64,000 nucleotides of DNA from Anaerolineales bacterium. GTDB lineage: Bacteria > Chloroflexota > Anaerolineae > Anaerolineales > Villigracilaceae. Below the pieces are notes generated by a model. The model ran no database searches, was not told where the DNA came from, and saw nothing but the letters and a program-made list of their open reading frames with translations. The translations under genes and the position numbers were made by a program. Below are positions 44,034-55,441 of the stretch, one piece after another (within the stretch, counting starts at the first letter, position 1; every line of letters begins with the position of its first letter). The stretch covers positions 1 through 64,000 of the forward strand of contig JABTUU010000002.1 in NCBI GenBank assembly GCA_015075275.1, in the 5' to 3' direction.

Positions 44034-44870
44034 TTAACGATTCTTCTTGCTTCGACGGCGCACAATATATTGGTCGGTCTTCTTATTGCGCCGCGTTTTA
44101 TAACCCAAAGTGGGCTTGCCCCACGGGCTCTTGGGTCCCGGTAAACCAATCGGCTGGCGCCCCTCGCCGCCGCCGTGCGGATGGTCGCGCGGAGTCATCG
44201 CTGAACCGCGAACGCCCGGGCGAATTCCTCGATGACGGTTGCGTCCAGCTTTGCCAAGTTTGATGTTGCCATGGTCGAGGTTCCCGACCTGACCGATCGT
44301 CGCATAACACGTTTGGCGGATAAGCCGCACTTCGCCAGAAGGCATACGCACTTGAGCGAAATCGCCTTCTTTAGCAAGCAATTGCGCCGAGCCGCCCGCC
44401 GAGCGCACCAATTGACCGCCGCGCCCTTCCTGGATCTCGATGTTATGGATCATGGAGCCGACAGGGATGCTCGAAATGGGCAACGCATTGCCGGAGTGAA
44501 TTTCAGCGTTGGCGCTCGCCAGAATTCTATCGCCTACTTTGATGCCGGTCGGCGCGATGATATACCGCTTCTCTCCGTCCGCATAAAATAGCAAAGCCAA
44601 GCGCGCTGTTCGGTTCGGGTCATATTCAATCGCCGCCACCTTGGCGGGAATATCGCGTTTATCGCGCTTGAAGTCTACAACGCGAATAAAGCGTCGGTGA
44701 CCGCCGCCGCGATGGCGGACGGTGATGCGTCCGTAGCTATTGCGCCCTCCGCTCTTGCGTAAAGGAACAAGCAAAGAGCGTTCCGGCGTAGATTTCGTGA
44801 TCTCATCGAATGTGTAGCCGGCGCGCCCACGCGTACCCGGCGTAACAGGTTTATACTTTTTTACGGGCAT
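44034..44870 (-). CDS. rplB: 50S ribosomal protein uL2
   Basis: The 278 residues contain [19 protein letters not shown], and [19 protein letters not shown] with the conserved histidine close to the peptidyl-transferase centre, then [17 protein letters not shown]. Its ATG shares one base with the rplW stop (TAATG), a sign of translational coupling. Confidence 0.98.
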   Translation of the reverse strand: MPVKKYKPVTPGTRGRAGYTFDEITKSTPERSLLVPLRKSGGRNSYGRITVRHRGGGHRRFIRVVDFKRDKRDIPAKVAAIEYDPNRTARLALLFYADGEKRYIIAPTGIKVGDRILASANAEIHSGNALPISSIPVGSMIHNIEIQEGRGGQLVRSAGGSAQLLAKEGDFAQVRMPSGEVRLIRQTCYATIGQVGNLDHGNIKLGKAGRNRHRGIRPGVRGSAMTPRDHPHGGGEGRQPIGLPGPKSPWGKPTLGYKTRRNKKTDQYIVRRRSKKNR

Positions 44871-45172
44871 TACTGCACCCCTTCGAAGATTTGAAGCGTT
44901 TGTCCTTCAGCCAGCGTCACAATCGCTTTTTTCATGCTATTCTTACGAATGAGCAAACGACGCCCTCGTAACCGGCGACCGCGTTTGGCTGGAGCGTTGA
45001 TAATATTCACGCGCGTAACCTTTACGTCATAGAGCGTTTCAACGGCGTCCTTCACCGTTGTGCGCGTGGCGAAGTCTGCGACTTCAAACGAATACTGGTT
45101 AAGTTTTCCGGACTGAAAATTCGTTTTCTCAGTCACAAGAGGACGGCGAAGCACGTCATAGATCGTAGTCAT
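44870..45172 (-). CDS. rplW: 50S ribosomal protein uL23
   Basis: The 100-residue protein has [40 protein letters not shown] and [17 protein letters not shown], matching L23, which docks signal recognition particle and trigger factor at the exit site. It lies 9 bases after rplD. Confidence 0.98.
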   Translation of the reverse strand: MTTIYDVLRRPLVTEKTNFQSGKLNQYSFEVADFATRTTVKDAVETLYDVKVTRVNIINAPAKRGRRLRGRRLLIRKNSMKKAIVTLAEGQTLQIFEGVQ

Positions 45173-45181
45173 CTGTCTCTC

Positions 45182-45826
45182 CTATCCTAAAGCCGCCGCC
45201 AGAGCGTCCAACGCATTCACGGGGAGCACTAGCTTATCGTAGCGGAATAAATCGCGGATGTTAAGATAGCCCAGCAACAATACTTTCGTATCTTGAAGGT
45301 TGCTCGCCGATCGCGCAGTTGTTTCATACGACTGATCCTTCTGCGGCATGACGATCAACGCGGTAGATTCTCCAACTAGCGCGTTCAAAGCCTGCGCCAT
45401 AACGCGCGTCTTTACGTCAGTCAGATTGAGATCATCTACGACAACCACGCTTAATTCTTTCGCTTTAGCGGATAGCGCCGAACGAAGCGCTGCGCGCCTC
45501 ATCTTTTTGGGCATGCGTTGCTCGTAACTGCGCGGATGCGGGGTATGGATACGACCGCCGCCCACCCATTGAACGGCGCGGCGCGAACCCTGACGAGCGC
45601 GCCCTGTTCCTTTTTGCTTCCATGGCTTGGCGCCGCCGCCAGCCACTTCGCCGCGCACTTTGGTATCGTGCGTACCGAGGCGCGCGTTCGCCATTTGGCG
45701 AACATACGCCTGATGCATCAGGTCAACATTAATTGGGGCTTCGAAGATCGCGGCGGGAAGTTCTACTTCACGAAGCTTCTTGCCTTCGAGGTTTAAAACG
45801 TCTACTTTCATCTTATCATTCCTCAC
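45182..45826 (-). CDS. rplD: 50S ribosomal protein uL4
   Basis: The 214 residues include KPWKQKGTGRARQGSRRAVQ and GGGRIHTPHPRSYEQRMPKK, the internal loop that lines the exit tunnel, then ELSVVVVDDLNLTDVKTR. In E. coli L4 represses its own operon; whether it does so here is unknown, though a structured leader lies just upstream of rplC. It begins 4 bases after rplC. Confidence 0.97.
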   Translation of the reverse strand: MRNDKMKVDVLNLEGKKLREVELPAAIFEAPINVDLMHQAYVRQMANARLGTHDTKVRGEVAGGGAKPWKQKGTGRARQGSRRAVQWVGGGRIHTPHPRSYEQRMPKKMRRAALRSALSAKAKELSVVVVDDLNLTDVKTRVMAQALNALVGESTALIVMPQKDQSYETTARSASNLQDTKVLLLGYLNIRDLFRYDKLVLPVNALDALAAALG

Positions 45827-45830
45827 GCGC

Positions 45831-46463
45831 CTATTGCTTACGCGCCTCCTTGATCACCACTAAGCCGCCTTTGCCGCCAGGCACTGCGCCGTTCACGCCG
45901 AGCAGGTTGCGCTCAGCGTCCACCAACACAATTTTTAGAGCCTGCACGGTAACGCGCTCGTTGCCCATCCGGCCTGCGCTGCGAGCGCCTTTGTACACGC
46001 GCCCAGGCGTTGTGCCAGAACCGCGTGAGCCGGGAGCGCGATGACGGTCGGATTGACCATGGGTCTTAATGCCGCCGCTGAAATGGTGACGTTTCACTGC
46101 GCCGGCAAATCCCTTGCCTTTGCTCGTTCCGACTACGTCTACGCGTTCGCCAACGGCAAACGCATCTACAGTGACCTTATCGCCAATGTTCGCCGCTTCT
46201 TTTGTGCGGAATTCGCGCAAAAAGCGGAGCGGCGGAAGTTCATTAGTTTTTAAGTGTCCCAGCTCGCCAGAAGTCAACTTTTTCGGATGACTTTCCCCGA
46301 ATCCTAATTGAATCGCAGCGTATCCGTCGCGAGCGTGATCGCGAACCTGCGTAACGTAACATGGCCCAGCTTCGATGATCGTCACAGGATACGAGACGCC
46401 TTTCTCATCGAAGATCTGGGTCATGCCAATCTTCTTTCCGATAAGCCCTTTCAACATACTCAA
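45831..46463 (-). CDS. rplC: 50S ribosomal protein uL3
   Basis: The 210 residues start [20 protein letters not shown] and include the long RNA-penetrating loop with [36 protein letters not shown] and [13 protein letters not shown] near the peptidyl-transferase centre. Gap of 185 bases separates it from rpsJ and holds two hairpins, so transcription or translation may be reset here. AAGGAGAAAATT precedes the start. Confidence 0.98.
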   Translation of the reverse strand: MSMLKGLIGKKIGMTQIFDEKGVSYPVTIIEAGPCYVTQVRDHARDGYAAIQLGFGESHPKKLTSGELGHLKTNELPPLRFLREFRTKEAANIGDKVTVDAFAVGERVDVVGTSKGKGFAGAVKRHHFSGGIKTHGQSDRHRAPGSRGSGTTPGRVYKGARSAGRMGNERVTVQALKIVLVDAERNLLGVNGAVPGGKGGLVVIKEARKQ

Positions 46464-46490
46464 TTTTCTCCTTCAAAATAATTTACGAGA

Positions 46491-46528
46491 CTGTCAGCCC
46501 GGGCTTGGGCTGCATCATCTCCAGACAG
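46491..46528 (-). promoter_or_regulatory. Structured leader hairpin before rplC
   Basis: On the minus strand CTGTC pairs with GACAG outside, and CAGCCC with GGGCTG inside, leaving a bulged outer segment and loop AAGCCC. It lies about 30 bases before the rplC start. It could be a ribosomal-protein leader; a known family was not matched. Confidence 0.5.
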
Positions 46529-46604
46529 CGCAGTAAACGACCCGACGAGACTTTCAGGTTTTTGTTGTCCCGAACGGTATCGTTCTTGCACCGGCGAAAA
46601 TCGA

Positions 46605-46638
46605 GAGCGGATAGTGTAACTGTAGATTCCGCTCTCGA
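46605..46638 (-). other. Hairpin right after rpsJ
   Basis: GAGAGCGGA pairs with TCCGCTCTC across a 16-base loop (plus 46605-46613 and 46630-46638), 11 bases past the rpsJ stop on the minus strand, followed by GATTTTCG. It may be a weak terminator or 3' processing hairpin. Confidence 0.5.
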
Positions 46639-46648
46639 AGGCGACTAA

Positions 46649-46957
46649 TTATATTTTTATTTCAATATCCACGCCCGCTGGCAGGGATAAACGCATCAAC
46701 ATATCAATCGTCTTCGAGTCAGGATCAAGAACGTCAATCAGGCGATTGTGCGTGCGAATTTCAAAATGTTCGTGCGAGTCCTTATCTATGAAAGGCGAAC
46801 GACGAATTGTAAACCGTTCTTTCTTGGTTGGCAAGGGCACGGGACCTACAACATGCGCGCCGCTTCGCTCAGCGGTTTCAACAATTCGCTTCGCGGTCGA
46901 GTCGAGCACGCGATGATCATAGGCTTTCAAACGTATACGGATTTTCTGTTTCGCCAT
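46649..46957 (-). CDS. rpsJ: 30S ribosomal protein uS10
   Basis: The 102 residues begin [20 protein letters not shown] and contain [19 protein letters not shown] and [20 protein letters not shown]10 doubles as NusE in antitermination in other bacteria. It closely follows tuf (8 bases) and is separated from rplC by the structured gap. Confidence 0.98.
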   Translation of the reverse strand: MAKQKIRIRLKAYDHRVLDSTAKRIVETAERSGAHVVGPVPLPTKKERFTIRRSPFIDKDSHEHFEIRTHNRLIDVLDPDSKTIDMLMRLSLPAGVDIEIKI

Positions 46958-46965
46958 GCCTTTAC

Positions 46966-48165
46966 CTATTCAATGATCTTGGTGACGACGCCTGCGCCGA
47001 CGGTCAGACCGCCTTCGCGAATGGCGAACTTGCTGCCTTGCTCCAACGCCACCGGCACGATCAATTCCACCGTCAGGTTCACGTTGTCGCCCGGCATCAC
47101 CATCTCTACGCCTTGCGGCAGTTCAATGTTGCCCGTCACATCCATCGTGCGGATGTAGAACTGCGGACGATACCCGCTGAAGAACGCTTTGTGCCGCCCG
47201 CCCTCTTCCTTCTTCAACACGTACACTTCCGCCAAAAACTTCTTGTGCGGAGTCACCGAGCCCGGCTTCGCCAGCACTTGCCCGCGCTCTACGTCGTCGC
47301 GTTCGATGCCGCGCAACAAGATGCCCGCGTTGTCGCCCGCTACCACTTCGTCCAACTCTTTGTGGAACATCTCCGTGCCCGTGATGACCGAACTCTTCGT
47401 CTCACGCAAGCCTACGATCTCCACCGCGTCGCCCTTCTTCGCTACGCCGCGATCCACGCGCCCCGTCACCACCGTGCCCCGCCCTTTGATCGAGAACACG
47501 TCTTCCACCGCCATCATGAACGGCTTGTCCACTTCGCGCTTCGGTTCGGGAATGTATTCATCCAGCACGCGCAACAATTCTTTGATGCTCGCGTATTCCG
47601 GCGCGTTCGGGTCTTTCGAGGGGCTGTCTAAGGCGGTCTTCGCCGAGCCGCGCACGATCGGCGTCGTGTCGCCGGGAAAGTTGTAACTGTTCAACAGTTC
47701 GCGCAGTTCCAATTCCACCAACTCCAGCAACTCCGGGTCGTCCATCATGTCCACTTTGTTCAGGAAGATCACGATGCTCGGCACTTCCACCTGGCGCGCT
47801 AACAGCACGTGCTCGCGCGTTTGAGGCATCGGCCCATCCGGCGCCGCTACCACCAGAATCGCCCCGTCCACTTGCGCCGCGCCAGTAATCATGTTTTTGA
47901 TGTAGTCGCGGTGCCCCGGCATGTCTACGTGCGCGTAGTGCCGCTTCTCCGTTTGGTATTCCACGTGCGAGATGTTGATCGTGATCCCGCGCGCTTTTTC
48001 TTCCGGGGCGTTGTCTATTTGGTCGTACGCTTTGAATTCGCCCGAGCCCATCAGACCCGCCACTTTCGTGATCGCCGCCGTCAACGTCGTCTTGCCGTGG
48101 TCAATGTGCCCCATCGTCCCTACGTTAAGGTGCGGTTTGCTGCGATCGTATTTTTCCTTCGCCAT
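46966..48165 (-). CDS. tuf: Elongation factor Tu
   Basis: EF-Tu brings aminoacyl-tRNA to the ribosome with GTP. The 399 residues have G1 [11 protein letters not shown]3 DMPGHRDY (the more usual form is DCPGHADY), G4 NKVD, and G5 RGSAKTAL, then domains 2 and 3 ending [20 protein letters not shown]. The His of the G3 GH pair, which catalyses GTP hydrolysis, is present. The altered neighbours are a mild deviation, probably lineage-specific. It is the only tuf gene in view, between fusA and rpsJ. Confidence 0.98.
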   Translation of the reverse strand: MAKEKYDRSKPHLNVGTMGHIDHGKTTLTAAITKVAGLMGSGEFKAYDQIDNAPEEKARGITINISHVEYQTEKRHYAHVDMPGHRDYIKNMITGAAQVDGAILVVAAPDGPMPQTREHVLLARQVEVPSIVIFLNKVDMMDDPELLELVELELRELLNSYNFPGDTTPIVRGSAKTALDSPSKDPNAPEYASIKELLRVLDEYIPEPKREVDKPFMMAVEDVFSIKGRGTVVTGRVDRGVAKKGDAVEIVGLRETKSSVITGTEMFHKELDEVVAGDNAGILLRGIERDDVERGQVLAKPGSVTPHKKFLAEVYVLKKEEGGRHKAFFSGYRPQFYIRTMDVTGNIELPQGVEMVMPGDNVNLTVELIVPVALEQGSKFAIREGGLTVGAGVVTKIIE

Positions 48166-48193
48166 AAGAATCTCCTTCTAATGATTAACGAAA

Positions 48194-50269
48194 TTAAACT
48201 TTTAAAATTTCTTCCGCCACTGATTTTGCGACAGGCGCATAGTGGTCAAATTCCATATTGAATACACCGCGCCCTTGTGTAGCGGAACGCAGCTGAGTTG
48301 CATAACCAAACATCTCAGCCAGCGGCACCATCGCGCGCACAGCCTGAGCGTTTCCTAAACGGACTTCCATGCCTTGAATTAAGCCGCGGCGGCTGTTGAT
48401 CTGTCCCATCACGTCGCCGAGGTATTCTTCCGGCACAACGACTTCGACCTTCATCATCGGCTCAAGCAAAATTGGATTTCCTTTCTGCACGCCTTCTTTG
48501 AAGCCCAAAATCGCCGCCATCTTAAACGCCATCTCGCTCGAGTCGACTTCATGGAAAGAGCCGTCAAATAGGGTGACTTTCACGTCCACAACTGGATAGC
48601 CGGCGATCACACCGCCATCCGCCGCTTCGCGAACGCCTTTTTCGATCGGATTAATGTATTCTTTTGGAATTGCGCCGCCAACGATCTTACTTTCAAACAC
48701 CACGCCGCTTCCGCGCTCGCCCGGCTCAAGGGAAAATACAACATGACCGTATTGACCTTTACCGCCGGACTGCTTGGCGTATTTGTAATTGACTTCCTTA
48801 ACCGCTTTCGTGATCGATTCGCGGAACGCCACGCGCGGCGCCCCGACATTCGCCTGCACTTTAAACTCGCGCAACAAACGATCTACTACAATATCAAGAT
48901 GCAATTCGCCCATACCGCGCAGGATGGTCTGCCCGGAATCCTCATCGGAACTTACTTGCAATGTTGGGTCTTCTTCAGATAACTTGCGCAACGCCTCCCC
49001 CATCTTTTCTTGATCGGTCGTCGTCTTCGGTTCAACGGCGATTGAAATTACCGGCTCTGGGAAGGAAATTGTTTCAAGAATAAAGGCTTTCGTATCGCAT
49101 AACGTATCGCCGGTAAAACTTTCTTTGAAACCCAACACCGCGCCAATATCGCCGGCGCGAATCTCAGTGACGTCTTCGCGACGGTCGGCATGCATACGGA
49201 TCAAACGCCCGACTCGTTCTTTCTTGCCGCGTTTCGTCATATTTTGCACGGTTTGCCCCTGGCTCAAAACGCCAGAGTATACGCGCACATAGGCAAGTCG
49301 GCCCACATAGGGATCGGTAACGATCTTGAACACCAACGCACCCAAGGGGCTGTCGTCTTGCGCGGCGATGTCGAATGTGTTCTCAGGTTCATCTGGAACC
49401 GATACGGTAACGGTCGGTTTATCGGCGGGAGAAGGCAAATAGTCAACTACGGCGTCTAGTAAAACCTGTACGCCCTTATTTTTCAATGAGGAGCCGCAGA
49501 ATACAGGCGCGGCTTTCACGGCGATTACGCCGCGGCGCAACGCCGCCTTCAGCTCGTCTACGCTGATATCTTGCCCTTCAAGGAATTTCATCGTCAATTC
49601 ATCGTCGAGTTCCGCGATCTTCTCCACCATTTTTGCGCGGGCTTGCTCAGCGTCTTTCCGCATGTCTGCGGGAATTTCAATAACGTGCGGGTCTTTGCCA
49701 AGGTCGTCTTCCCAAACGACCGCTTTCATCGTCAGGAGATCAACCGCGCCTTTGAACGCCGATTCGAATCCAATTGGAATTTGCATGGCTATCGGGTTCG
49801 CGCCAAGGCGATCTACAATCGTTTCAATCGTCCGCTCATAAGACGAGCCAACGCGATCCATCTTGTTGACAAAACAGATGCGCGGAACGTGATAACGATC
49901 CGCTTGACGCCAAACTGTTTCACTCTGAGGTTCAACGCCTTGCACTGCGTCGAAAACGACCACGCCGCCGTCCAGTACGCGCAACGAACGTTGAACTTCG
50001 GCGGTAAAGTCAATATGCCCCGGCGTATCGATCAGGTTAAGTTGATAGCCCTTCCATTCCGCCGATACGGCAGCGGATACGATCGTAATGCCGCGTTCGC
50101 GTTCTTGCGCCATCCAATCGGTTACGGTATTGCCCTCGTCCACTGAACCGAGACGATACGTCTTGCCGGTATAGAACATAATACGCTCGGTCGTAGTCGT
50201 TTTACCGGCGTCAATATGGGCGATAATTCCTATATTACGATATTTTTCAAGCGGATGCGTGCGAGCCAT
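48194..50269 (-). CDS. fusA: Elongation factor G
   Basis: EF-G catalyses translocation. The 691 residues have G1 [20 protein letters not shown]2 region [19 protein letters not shown]3 [21 protein letters not shown]4 NKMDR, and the domain IV/V end [20 protein letters not shown]. Length and motifs fit the main EF-G1 rather than the ribosome-recycling or tetracycline-type paralogues. It lies 28 bases before tuf and 35 after rpsG. Confidence 0.98.
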   Translation of the reverse strand: MARTHPLEKYRNIGIIAHIDAGKTTTTERIMFYTGKTYRLGSVDEGNTVTDWMAQERERGITIVSAAVSAEWKGYQLNLIDTPGHIDFTAEVQRSLRVLDGGVVVFDAVQGVEPQSETVWRQADRYHVPRICFVNKMDRVGSSYERTIETIVDRLGANPIAMQIPIGFESAFKGAVDLLTMKAVVWEDDLGKDPHVIEIPADMRKDAEQARAKMVEKIAELDDELTMKFLEGQDISVDELKAALRRGVIAVKAAPVFCGSSLKNKGVQVLLDAVVDYLPSPADKPTVTVSVPDEPENTFDIAAQDDSPLGALVFKIVTDPYVGRLAYVRVYSGVLSQGQTVQNMTKRGKKERVGRLIRMHADRREDVTEIRAGDIGAVLGFKESFTGDTLCDTKAFILETISFPEPVISIAVEPKTTTDQEKMGEALRKLSEEDPTLQVSSDEDSGQTILRGMGELHLDIVVDRLLREFKVQANVGAPRVAFRESITKAVKEVNYKYAKQSGGKGQYGHVVFSLEPGERGSGVVFESKIVGGAIPKEYINPIEKGVREAADGGVIAGYPVVDVKVTLFDGSFHEVDSSEMAFKMAAILGFKEGVQKGNPILLEPMMKVEVVVPEEYLGDVMGQINSRRGLIQGMEVRLGNAQAVRAMVPLAEMFGYATQLRSATQGRGVFNMEFDHYAPVAKSVAEEILKV

Positions 50270-50304
50270 TCTCTAGTCGTTGCCTTATCTCATGTATAGA
50301 ATAA

Positions 50305-50772
50305 TTAAATACGGTAATGCGAAAACGCTCGATTCGCTTCCGCCATTTTATGCGTTTCATCGCGCTTACGGATCGCCGCCCCGGTTTCATTAAAGGCGTC
50401 AATCAATTCGCCGGCGAGCTTATCGGAAAACGATTTACCGGAGCGTTCGCGCGCCGCGCTAAGCAACCAGCGGATCGCCAGCGTTGTGCGGCGTTCAGAG
50501 GATACTTCCATCGGCACCTGATAGGTAGCCCCGCCTACGCGCCGCGGGCGCACTTCCATCACTGGCGACACATTTTTCAGCGCGCCGTCAAAGACCTCCA
50601 ACGGGCTCTTCTCAGTGCGTTCCTTAATCAAATCCATTGCATCGTACACCAAGCCGATCGCAACGCTTTTCTTGCCGCTCTTCAACACATGCTGAACCAT
50701 CGTCTGCACGTTGGCGCTGTTATAGCGAGGGTCGGGAAGGGTTTCTCGTTTTTCAGGTTTCGCTCTACGCAT
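50305..50772 (-). CDS. rpsG: 30S ribosomal protein uS7
   Basis: The 155 residues include [20 protein letters not shown] and [20 protein letters not shown] with [19 protein letters not shown] at the end, matching S7, which nucleates the head of the 30S subunit. It lies 19 bases after rpsL. Confidence 0.98.
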   Translation of the reverse strand: MRRAKPEKRETLPDPRYNSANVQTMVQHVLKSGKKSVAIGLVYDAMDLIKERTEKSPLEVFDGALKNVSPVMEVRPRRVGGATYQVPMEVSSERRTTLAIRWLLSAARERSGKSFSDKLAGELIDAFNETGAAIRKRDETHKMAEANRAFSHYRI

Positions 50773-50791
50773 CTTTCATTATCTCCATCGT

Positions 50792-51208
50792 TTACTTAGG
50801 GCGCTTTGCGCCGTATTTAGATCGCGCTTGCCTGCGGTCAGCGACCCCAGTAGTGTCTAAAGAACCGCGCACAATATGGTAACGAACGCCCGGTAAATCT
50901 TTCACGCGGCCGCCGCGAACCAACACTACGGAGTGTTCCTGCAATTGGTGCTTTTCACCGGGGATGTACGCAGTCACTTCGATTCCGTTCGTAAGGCGTA
51001 CGCGCGCGATCTTACGCAACGCTGAGTTAGGTTTCTTCGGCGTAATCGTGCGCACCACCGTGCACACTCCGCGTTTCTGCGGCGAGCCTTTATCTTGTCG
51101 AATGCGGCGCTGCTTATACGTGTTCAAGACGAAGTGAAAGGCGGGCGCTTTGCTTTTCGTCCGTTGATTCTTACGTCCTTTACGAATAATTTGATTAATT
51201 GTCGGCAC
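50792..51208 (-). CDS. rpsL: 30S ribosomal protein uS12 with internal insertion
   Basis: S12 controls decoding accuracy and is the streptomycin-resistance protein. The 138 residues start [20 protein letters not shown]; after APA the usual short linker is replaced by about 16 extra residues ([17 protein letters not shown]), before [20 protein letters not shown] resumes. The conserved lysines in [11 protein letters not shown] and the [12 protein letters not shown] loop are normal. The start is GTG 51208. It begins a new transcript after the rpoB terminator. Confidence 0.97.
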   Translation of the reverse strand: MPTINQIIRKGRKNQRTKSKAPAFHFVLNTYKQRRIRQDKGSPQKRGVCTVVRTITPKKPNSALRKIARVRLTNGIEVTAYIPGEKHQLQEHSVVLVRGGRVKDLPGVRYHIVRGSLDTTGVADRRQARSKYGAKRPK

Positions 51209-51252
51209 GTTCAGTCTCCGATCTTTCTCTTTCTATAAATAATTTTTTGCGT

Positions 51253-51286
51253 AAAACGAGGCCATCACAATGATACCGATGGCCTC
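51253..51286 (-). terminator. Rho-independent terminator after rpoB
   Basis: GAGGCCATC pairs with GATGGCCTC (plus 51258-51266 and 51278-51286), followed on the minus strand by GTTTTACGC. It ends rpoB transcription before rpsL, in the place where rpoC would normally start. Confidence 0.8.
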
Positions 51287-51372
51287 ATTTGTGGCGCCAT
51301 GCTCAGCGGGTGTAATCGCCGCTTCTCTAACCGGCAACGGAGGGGAATTCTATCACGCTCTTAATATAATCG

Positions 51373-54300
51373 TCAAGATTTTTTCTTGCCGATAACACCG
51401 TCTCCAATGCCGAGCAAACCTGTATCAAGGCGCGGTGGATGTTGCTTTTCTTCATCTTTCCCGAACTTAACAACTTCACCGCTTTCATTGACCGCTTCGA
51501 CCGCCAACCCGAGCGATTGCAATTCCTTGACTAACACGCGGAACGACGCCGGGATGCTCGGCTCTTCAATCGCTTCGCCCTTAATGATCGCTTCGTAAGT
51601 GTTCACGCGTCCTTGCACATCGTCCGACTTGACCGTGAGCATTTCTTGCAGGGTATATGCCGCGCCATACGCCTCCAATGCCCATACTTCCATCTCGCCA
51701 AAGCGCTGACCGCCAAACTGTGCCTTACCGCCCAGCGGCTGCTGAGTCACTAAACTGTAAGGGCCCGTCGAACGAGCGTGAACTTTATCTTCAACAAGGT
51801 GATGCAATTTTAACACTGTCATCACGCCGACTGTCACCGGTTGATCGTACGGCTTGCCAGTTTGACCGTCGCGCAATACCTGTTTGCCCAAGATCGGCAT
51901 AGGGCTGCCCGTCGCATTAGTAACTTCTTGCGCCGCTTCCATTAAGCGCGCTTCCGCTACGCGCCCGTTTTGACCGTTCGCTTCCATCCATAAACGCAAA
52001 CAAGCGTTGATCGCCGCGCTGTCGTAAGCGTCGCGGTCGCGCGGATTCACGCTTTCAGGGTGGAAGATCGTATCGGGGTCGTAACCTCGATCGCGCAACC
52101 ATTCAGCGGCAGTCGCCAAACGCGCATGTTTCGGGTCGGCAAGATCGTACACATCATATTTGCGCGCACCCAGCCATTCTTCCAAGTACAAGCGCCGAAC
52201 CTCATCGTCGTCTTGAATCGATTCGGGGTCGTATTCTTCTTCTTTGATCCATTCCCAAGCCTTCAAAGCGGCGGCTCTCCAAGCTTCGTCCGCTAACCAT
52301 GCGCGCGCCAACTCGGCTTCGATTTCCAATTCCGTCGCGCCGTCAAACACCGGCGTAATCGCGCGAAAGCCTAAACGCTTCGCCGCCCATCCTAGATGAA
52401 CTTCGAGCACTTGCCCGATGTTCATACGCCCGGGCACACCCAGCGGGTTCAAGATCATATCAATCGGCGTGCCGTCTTCCAGGAAGGGCATATCTTCCAC
52501 CGGAACCACCTTCGAAACTACGCCTTTATTGCCATGCCGTCCCGCCATCTTGTCGCCGGCAGTCAATTTACGGCGCTGCGCCACAGAAACGCGCACCATC
52601 ATCTCTACGCCTGCGGAAAGGTCGGAATTTTCTTCGCGAGTAAATACTTTTACATCAACGACTTTGCCGCGTTCGCCGTGCGGCATACGCAACGACGTGT
52701 CTTTCACATCGCGCGATTTTTCGCCGAAGATAGCGCGCAAGAGGCGCTCTTCGGGCGTGAGTTCCTTCTCGCCCTTCGGCGTGATCTTACCCACTAGGAT
52801 ATCGTTCGGTCCCACTTCCGCGCCGACGCGAATGATGCCGTTCTCATCCAAATCTTTAATCGCGTCTTCGCCCACGTTCGGAATGTCTCGCGTGATCTCT
52901 TCCGGTCCTAATTTTGTATCGCGCGCTTCAACTTCATGTTTCTCAATATGTACGGAAGTAAAGCGATCGTCTTGTACGAGTCGTTCGGAAATCAAGATCG
53001 CGTCTTCAAAGTTGCCGCCTTCCCACGAAAGAAAAGCGACCACGGCATTCTGACCCAACGCCAATTGCCCGCCTTCAGTAGACGATGAATCGGCGATGAT
53101 GTCGCCTTTCTTAACCTTTTGTCCTTTGACAACCGCCGGGCGCTGATCAATGCATGTGGATTGATTGGAGCGTTGATACTTGCGCAGCGGATACGGGTGC
53201 ATCGTCCCGCCTCGTTCGCGGACCGTGATCAGATTCCCCGTCACCGATGTCACTTCGCCATCGGCTTCTGCCACGACGACCTGCCCCGAATCTAAAGCGG
53301 CGTAATGTTCCATGCCGGTCGAAACTAACGGGACTTCCGGACTAATCAGCGGAACCGCCTGCGTCTGCATATTCGCGCCCATCAACGCGCGATTTGCGTC
53401 GTCATGTTCGAGGAACGGGATAAGTGCGGCGCTGATGCCCACCACTTGGTGCGGAGCGACGTCCATGTAATCTACCGAGCCCGCCGTCGAGAAGATAAAG
53501 CCGGAATGGTAGCGGCTGGAAACGCGATCGCGCAAAAATTCTCTCTTATCGGTCAGCGGAGCATTCGCCTGCGCGATGACATATTTATCCTCCGCATCGG
53601 CGGAAAGGTAATCGTATTGATCGGAAACATAAGGAGCGATCGCTACCGGCGCATCCAATTTAGCGAGTCGTTTTGCCATTTTGCCGTCAATCGTTTCGCC
53701 CGCTTCATAAATGATCTCGTTTGTCTTCGGATCAACGATCTTCTCGCGCAGCGTGCGCCCTACTAAGCGTTCATCATCCGCTTCCATCACGCGGAAAACT
53801 TTGCGATAAGGCGTTTCGATAAAGCCGTATTCATTAACGCGCGCAAACGAAGCCAAACGCCCGATCAAGCCAATGTTCGGTCCCTCAGGCGTTTCGATCG
53901 GGCAGATGCGCCCATAGTGCGAGTGATGCACGTCGCGCACATCGAAGCCCGCCCGTTCGCGACGCAGACCGCCCGGCCCCAGCGCTGAAAGAGTTCGCTT
54001 GTGGCGAAGTTCAGCTAGCGGATTCGTCTGATCCATAAATTGCGAAAGCTGCGACGAACCGAAGAACTCGCGCAACGCCGCCACCACCGGGCGGATATTC
54101 ACCAACGTCACCGGCGACAACTGCTCTTGGTCGCGGATGGACATACGCTCTTTAATCACGCGCTCCATACGGCGCAAACCGATGCGCAATTTATTTTGAA
54201 TCAACTCGCCCACTGTCTTCACGCGGCGGTTGCCGAGATGATCAATATCATCGGGCGGCTCGACGCCGTTATTAATCTGAATCATGCGGCGCAATAGGCG

Positions 54301-55278
54301 AATCACATCGTTCTTCGTCACCGTGCGATGCGGAATTGGAATGCCTAGGTCGAGTTTTTGATTTAATTTATAGCGTCCCACGCGCTCAAGGTCATAATGG
54401 CGCTGATCGAACAATTGCTCTTCAAGGAATTGGCGGGCGTTGTCCAGCGTAGCGGGGTCGCCTGGGCGCATCTTCTTGAAAAACTCAATCAACGCGGCTT
54501 GAGCGATGGTCATTGAGCCGGTCAAAGCCCATTCGGGTTCTTGCTTCAATGTAGAAGCGATATACATACGTTCGGGATTATTGTCCACATCTCGAAACAG
54601 CGATATCAATTCTTCGTCGGTTCCGAGTTTCAGCGGCGAATCTTTTGTTCCGTCGTCGACCGCCGCCATCGCGCGCAGAAACACCGTAATCGGCACTGTG
54701 CGCTTACGATTGAACTTCAAAATAATATAATCCGATTTGCGGGTTTCGAATTCCATCCACGCGCCGCGATCGGGAATCAGTTTGGACATAGCAAGCGAGC
54801 GCCCCGTCGCGCGATCTACCGGCGCTTCAAAATACACGCCCGGAGAGCGGATCAACTGCGAAACGACGACGCGCTCCGTTCCGTTAATAATGAACGTGCC
54901 TTTATCGGTCATCTCGGGAAAATCGCCGAGGAAAATATCCTGCTTAATCGGTTCAGGCACATCCGGACCCGCCAACAGGACGGATACATATAACGGGCTG
55001 GAGTAAGTCAGATCGCGTTCAACACACTCTTCGATGCTGTGCTTCGGCTCGCCGAACCAGTATTTCAAGCCCCACTGTTTTGCCTCAGGGCTGCGGCCGG
55101 GAAAGTATAACTTCATCCCCTTGTTGTACGACTCGATCGGCGACACTTCATGAAACAAGTCGCCCAGCCCTTCTTTTTTAAGGCGTTCAAACGAATCTAG
55201 TTGAACTTCGATCAAGTTCGGTAGATCAATATTAATCGGAATACGCGCGTATGTTCTACGAGGCAGAGAAGAAGACAT
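51373..55278 (-). CDS. rpoB: RNA polymerase beta subunit
   Basis: RpoB forms the catalytic pincer with RpoC. The 1301 residues include the fork/Rif region [20 protein letters not shown] then [18 protein letters not shown], the [18 protein letters not shown] block, the [19 protein letters not shown] block and the C-terminal [20 protein letters not shown] clamp segment. Between the GWAAKRLGF region and GKQVLRDG lies an insertion of roughly 100 residues, rich in Glu, Asp, Trp and Tyr. At the position equal to E. coli Arg 529 there is Thr (codon at 53992-53994). ATG 55278 starts [20 protein letters not shown]. rpoC does not follow. Confidence 0.98.
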   Translation of the reverse strand: MSSSLPRRTYARIPINIDLPNLIEVQLDSFERLKKEGLGDLFHEVSPIESYNKGMKLYFPGRSPEAKQWGLKYWFGEPKHSIEECVERDLTYSSPLYVSVLLAGPDVPEPIKQDIFLGDFPEMTDKGTFIINGTERVVVSQLIRSPGVYFEAPVDRATGRSLAMSKLIPDRGAWMEFETRKSDYIILKFNRKRTVPITVFLRAMAAVDDGTKDSPLKLGTDEELISLFRDVDNNPERMYIASTLKQEPEWALTGSMTIAQAALIEFFKKMRPGDPATLDNARQFLEEQLFDQRHYDLERVGRYKLNQKLDLGIPIPHRTVTKNDVIRLLRRMIQINNGVEPPDDIDHLGNRRVKTVGELIQNKLRIGLRRMERVIKERMSIRDQEQLSPVTLVNIRPVVAALREFFGSSQLSQFMDQTNPLAELRHKRTLSALGPGGLRRERAGFDVRDVHHSHYGRICPIETPEGPNIGLIGRLASFARVNEYGFIETPYRKVFRVMEADDERLVGRTLREKIVDPKTNEIIYEAGETIDGKMAKRLAKLDAPVAIAPYVSDQYDYLSADAEDKYVIAQANAPLTDKREFLRDRVSSRYHSGFIFSTAGSVDYMDVAPHQVVGISAALIPFLEHDDANRALMGANMQTQAVPLISPEVPLVSTGMEHYAALDSGQVVVAEADGEVTSVTGNLITVRERGGTMHPYPLRKYQRSNQSTCIDQRPAVVKGQKVKKGDIIADSSSTEGGQLALGQNAVVAFLSWEGGNFEDAILISERLVQDDRFTSVHIEKHEVEARDTKLGPEEITRDIPNVGEDAIKDLDENGIIRVGAEVGPNDILVGKITPKGEKELTPEERLLRAIFGEKSRDVKDTSLRMPHGERGKVVDVKVFTREENSDLSAGVEMMVRVSVAQRRKLTAGDKMAGRHGNKGVVSKVVPVEDMPFLEDGTPIDMILNPLGVPGRMNIGQVLEVHLGWAAKRLGFRAITPVFDGATELEIEAELARAWLADEAWRAAALKAWEWIKEEEYDPESIQDDDEVRRLYLEEWLGARKYDVYDLADPKHARLATAAEWLRDRGYDPDTIFHPESVNPRDRDAYDSAAINACLRLWMEANGQNGRVAEARLMEAAQEVTNATGSPMPILGKQVLRDGQTGKPYDQPVTVGVMTVLKLHHLVEDKVHARSTGPYSLVTQQPLGGKAQFGGQRFGEMEVWALEAYGAAYTLQEMLTVKSDDVQGRVNTYEAIIKGEAIEEPSIPASFRVLVKELQSLGLAVEAVNESGEVVKFGKDEEKQHPPRLDTGLLGIGDGVIGKKKS

Positions 55279-55409
55279 GGATTGTGCTCCTGGCAGTATG
55301 TCTGTGCGCCGTTACGAAGTACTCACTCTCATCCCAAATTCAGTGCTTGCCGGGTAACAGATGCAATTCAAATACAGGATGCGCGCAGAGTTAGTAAACA
55401 CACGAAGCC

Positions 55410-55430
55410 ATCCCGCGCGTTAGGCGGGAT
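55410..55430 (-). promoter_or_regulatory. Hairpin in the rpoB leader
   Basis: ATCCCGC and GCGGGAT pair around GCGTTAG. It is in the 5' leader without a T-run, so it may affect RNA stability or be part of a control element. Confidence 0.5.
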
Positions 55431-55441
55431 AGCAAAACTCG

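Noticed and set aside
46828-47631. Open frame of 267 codons antisense to tuf
   Set aside because: It is rich in His and Arg as expected for the reverse of a highly biased gene; no domain or ribosome site.
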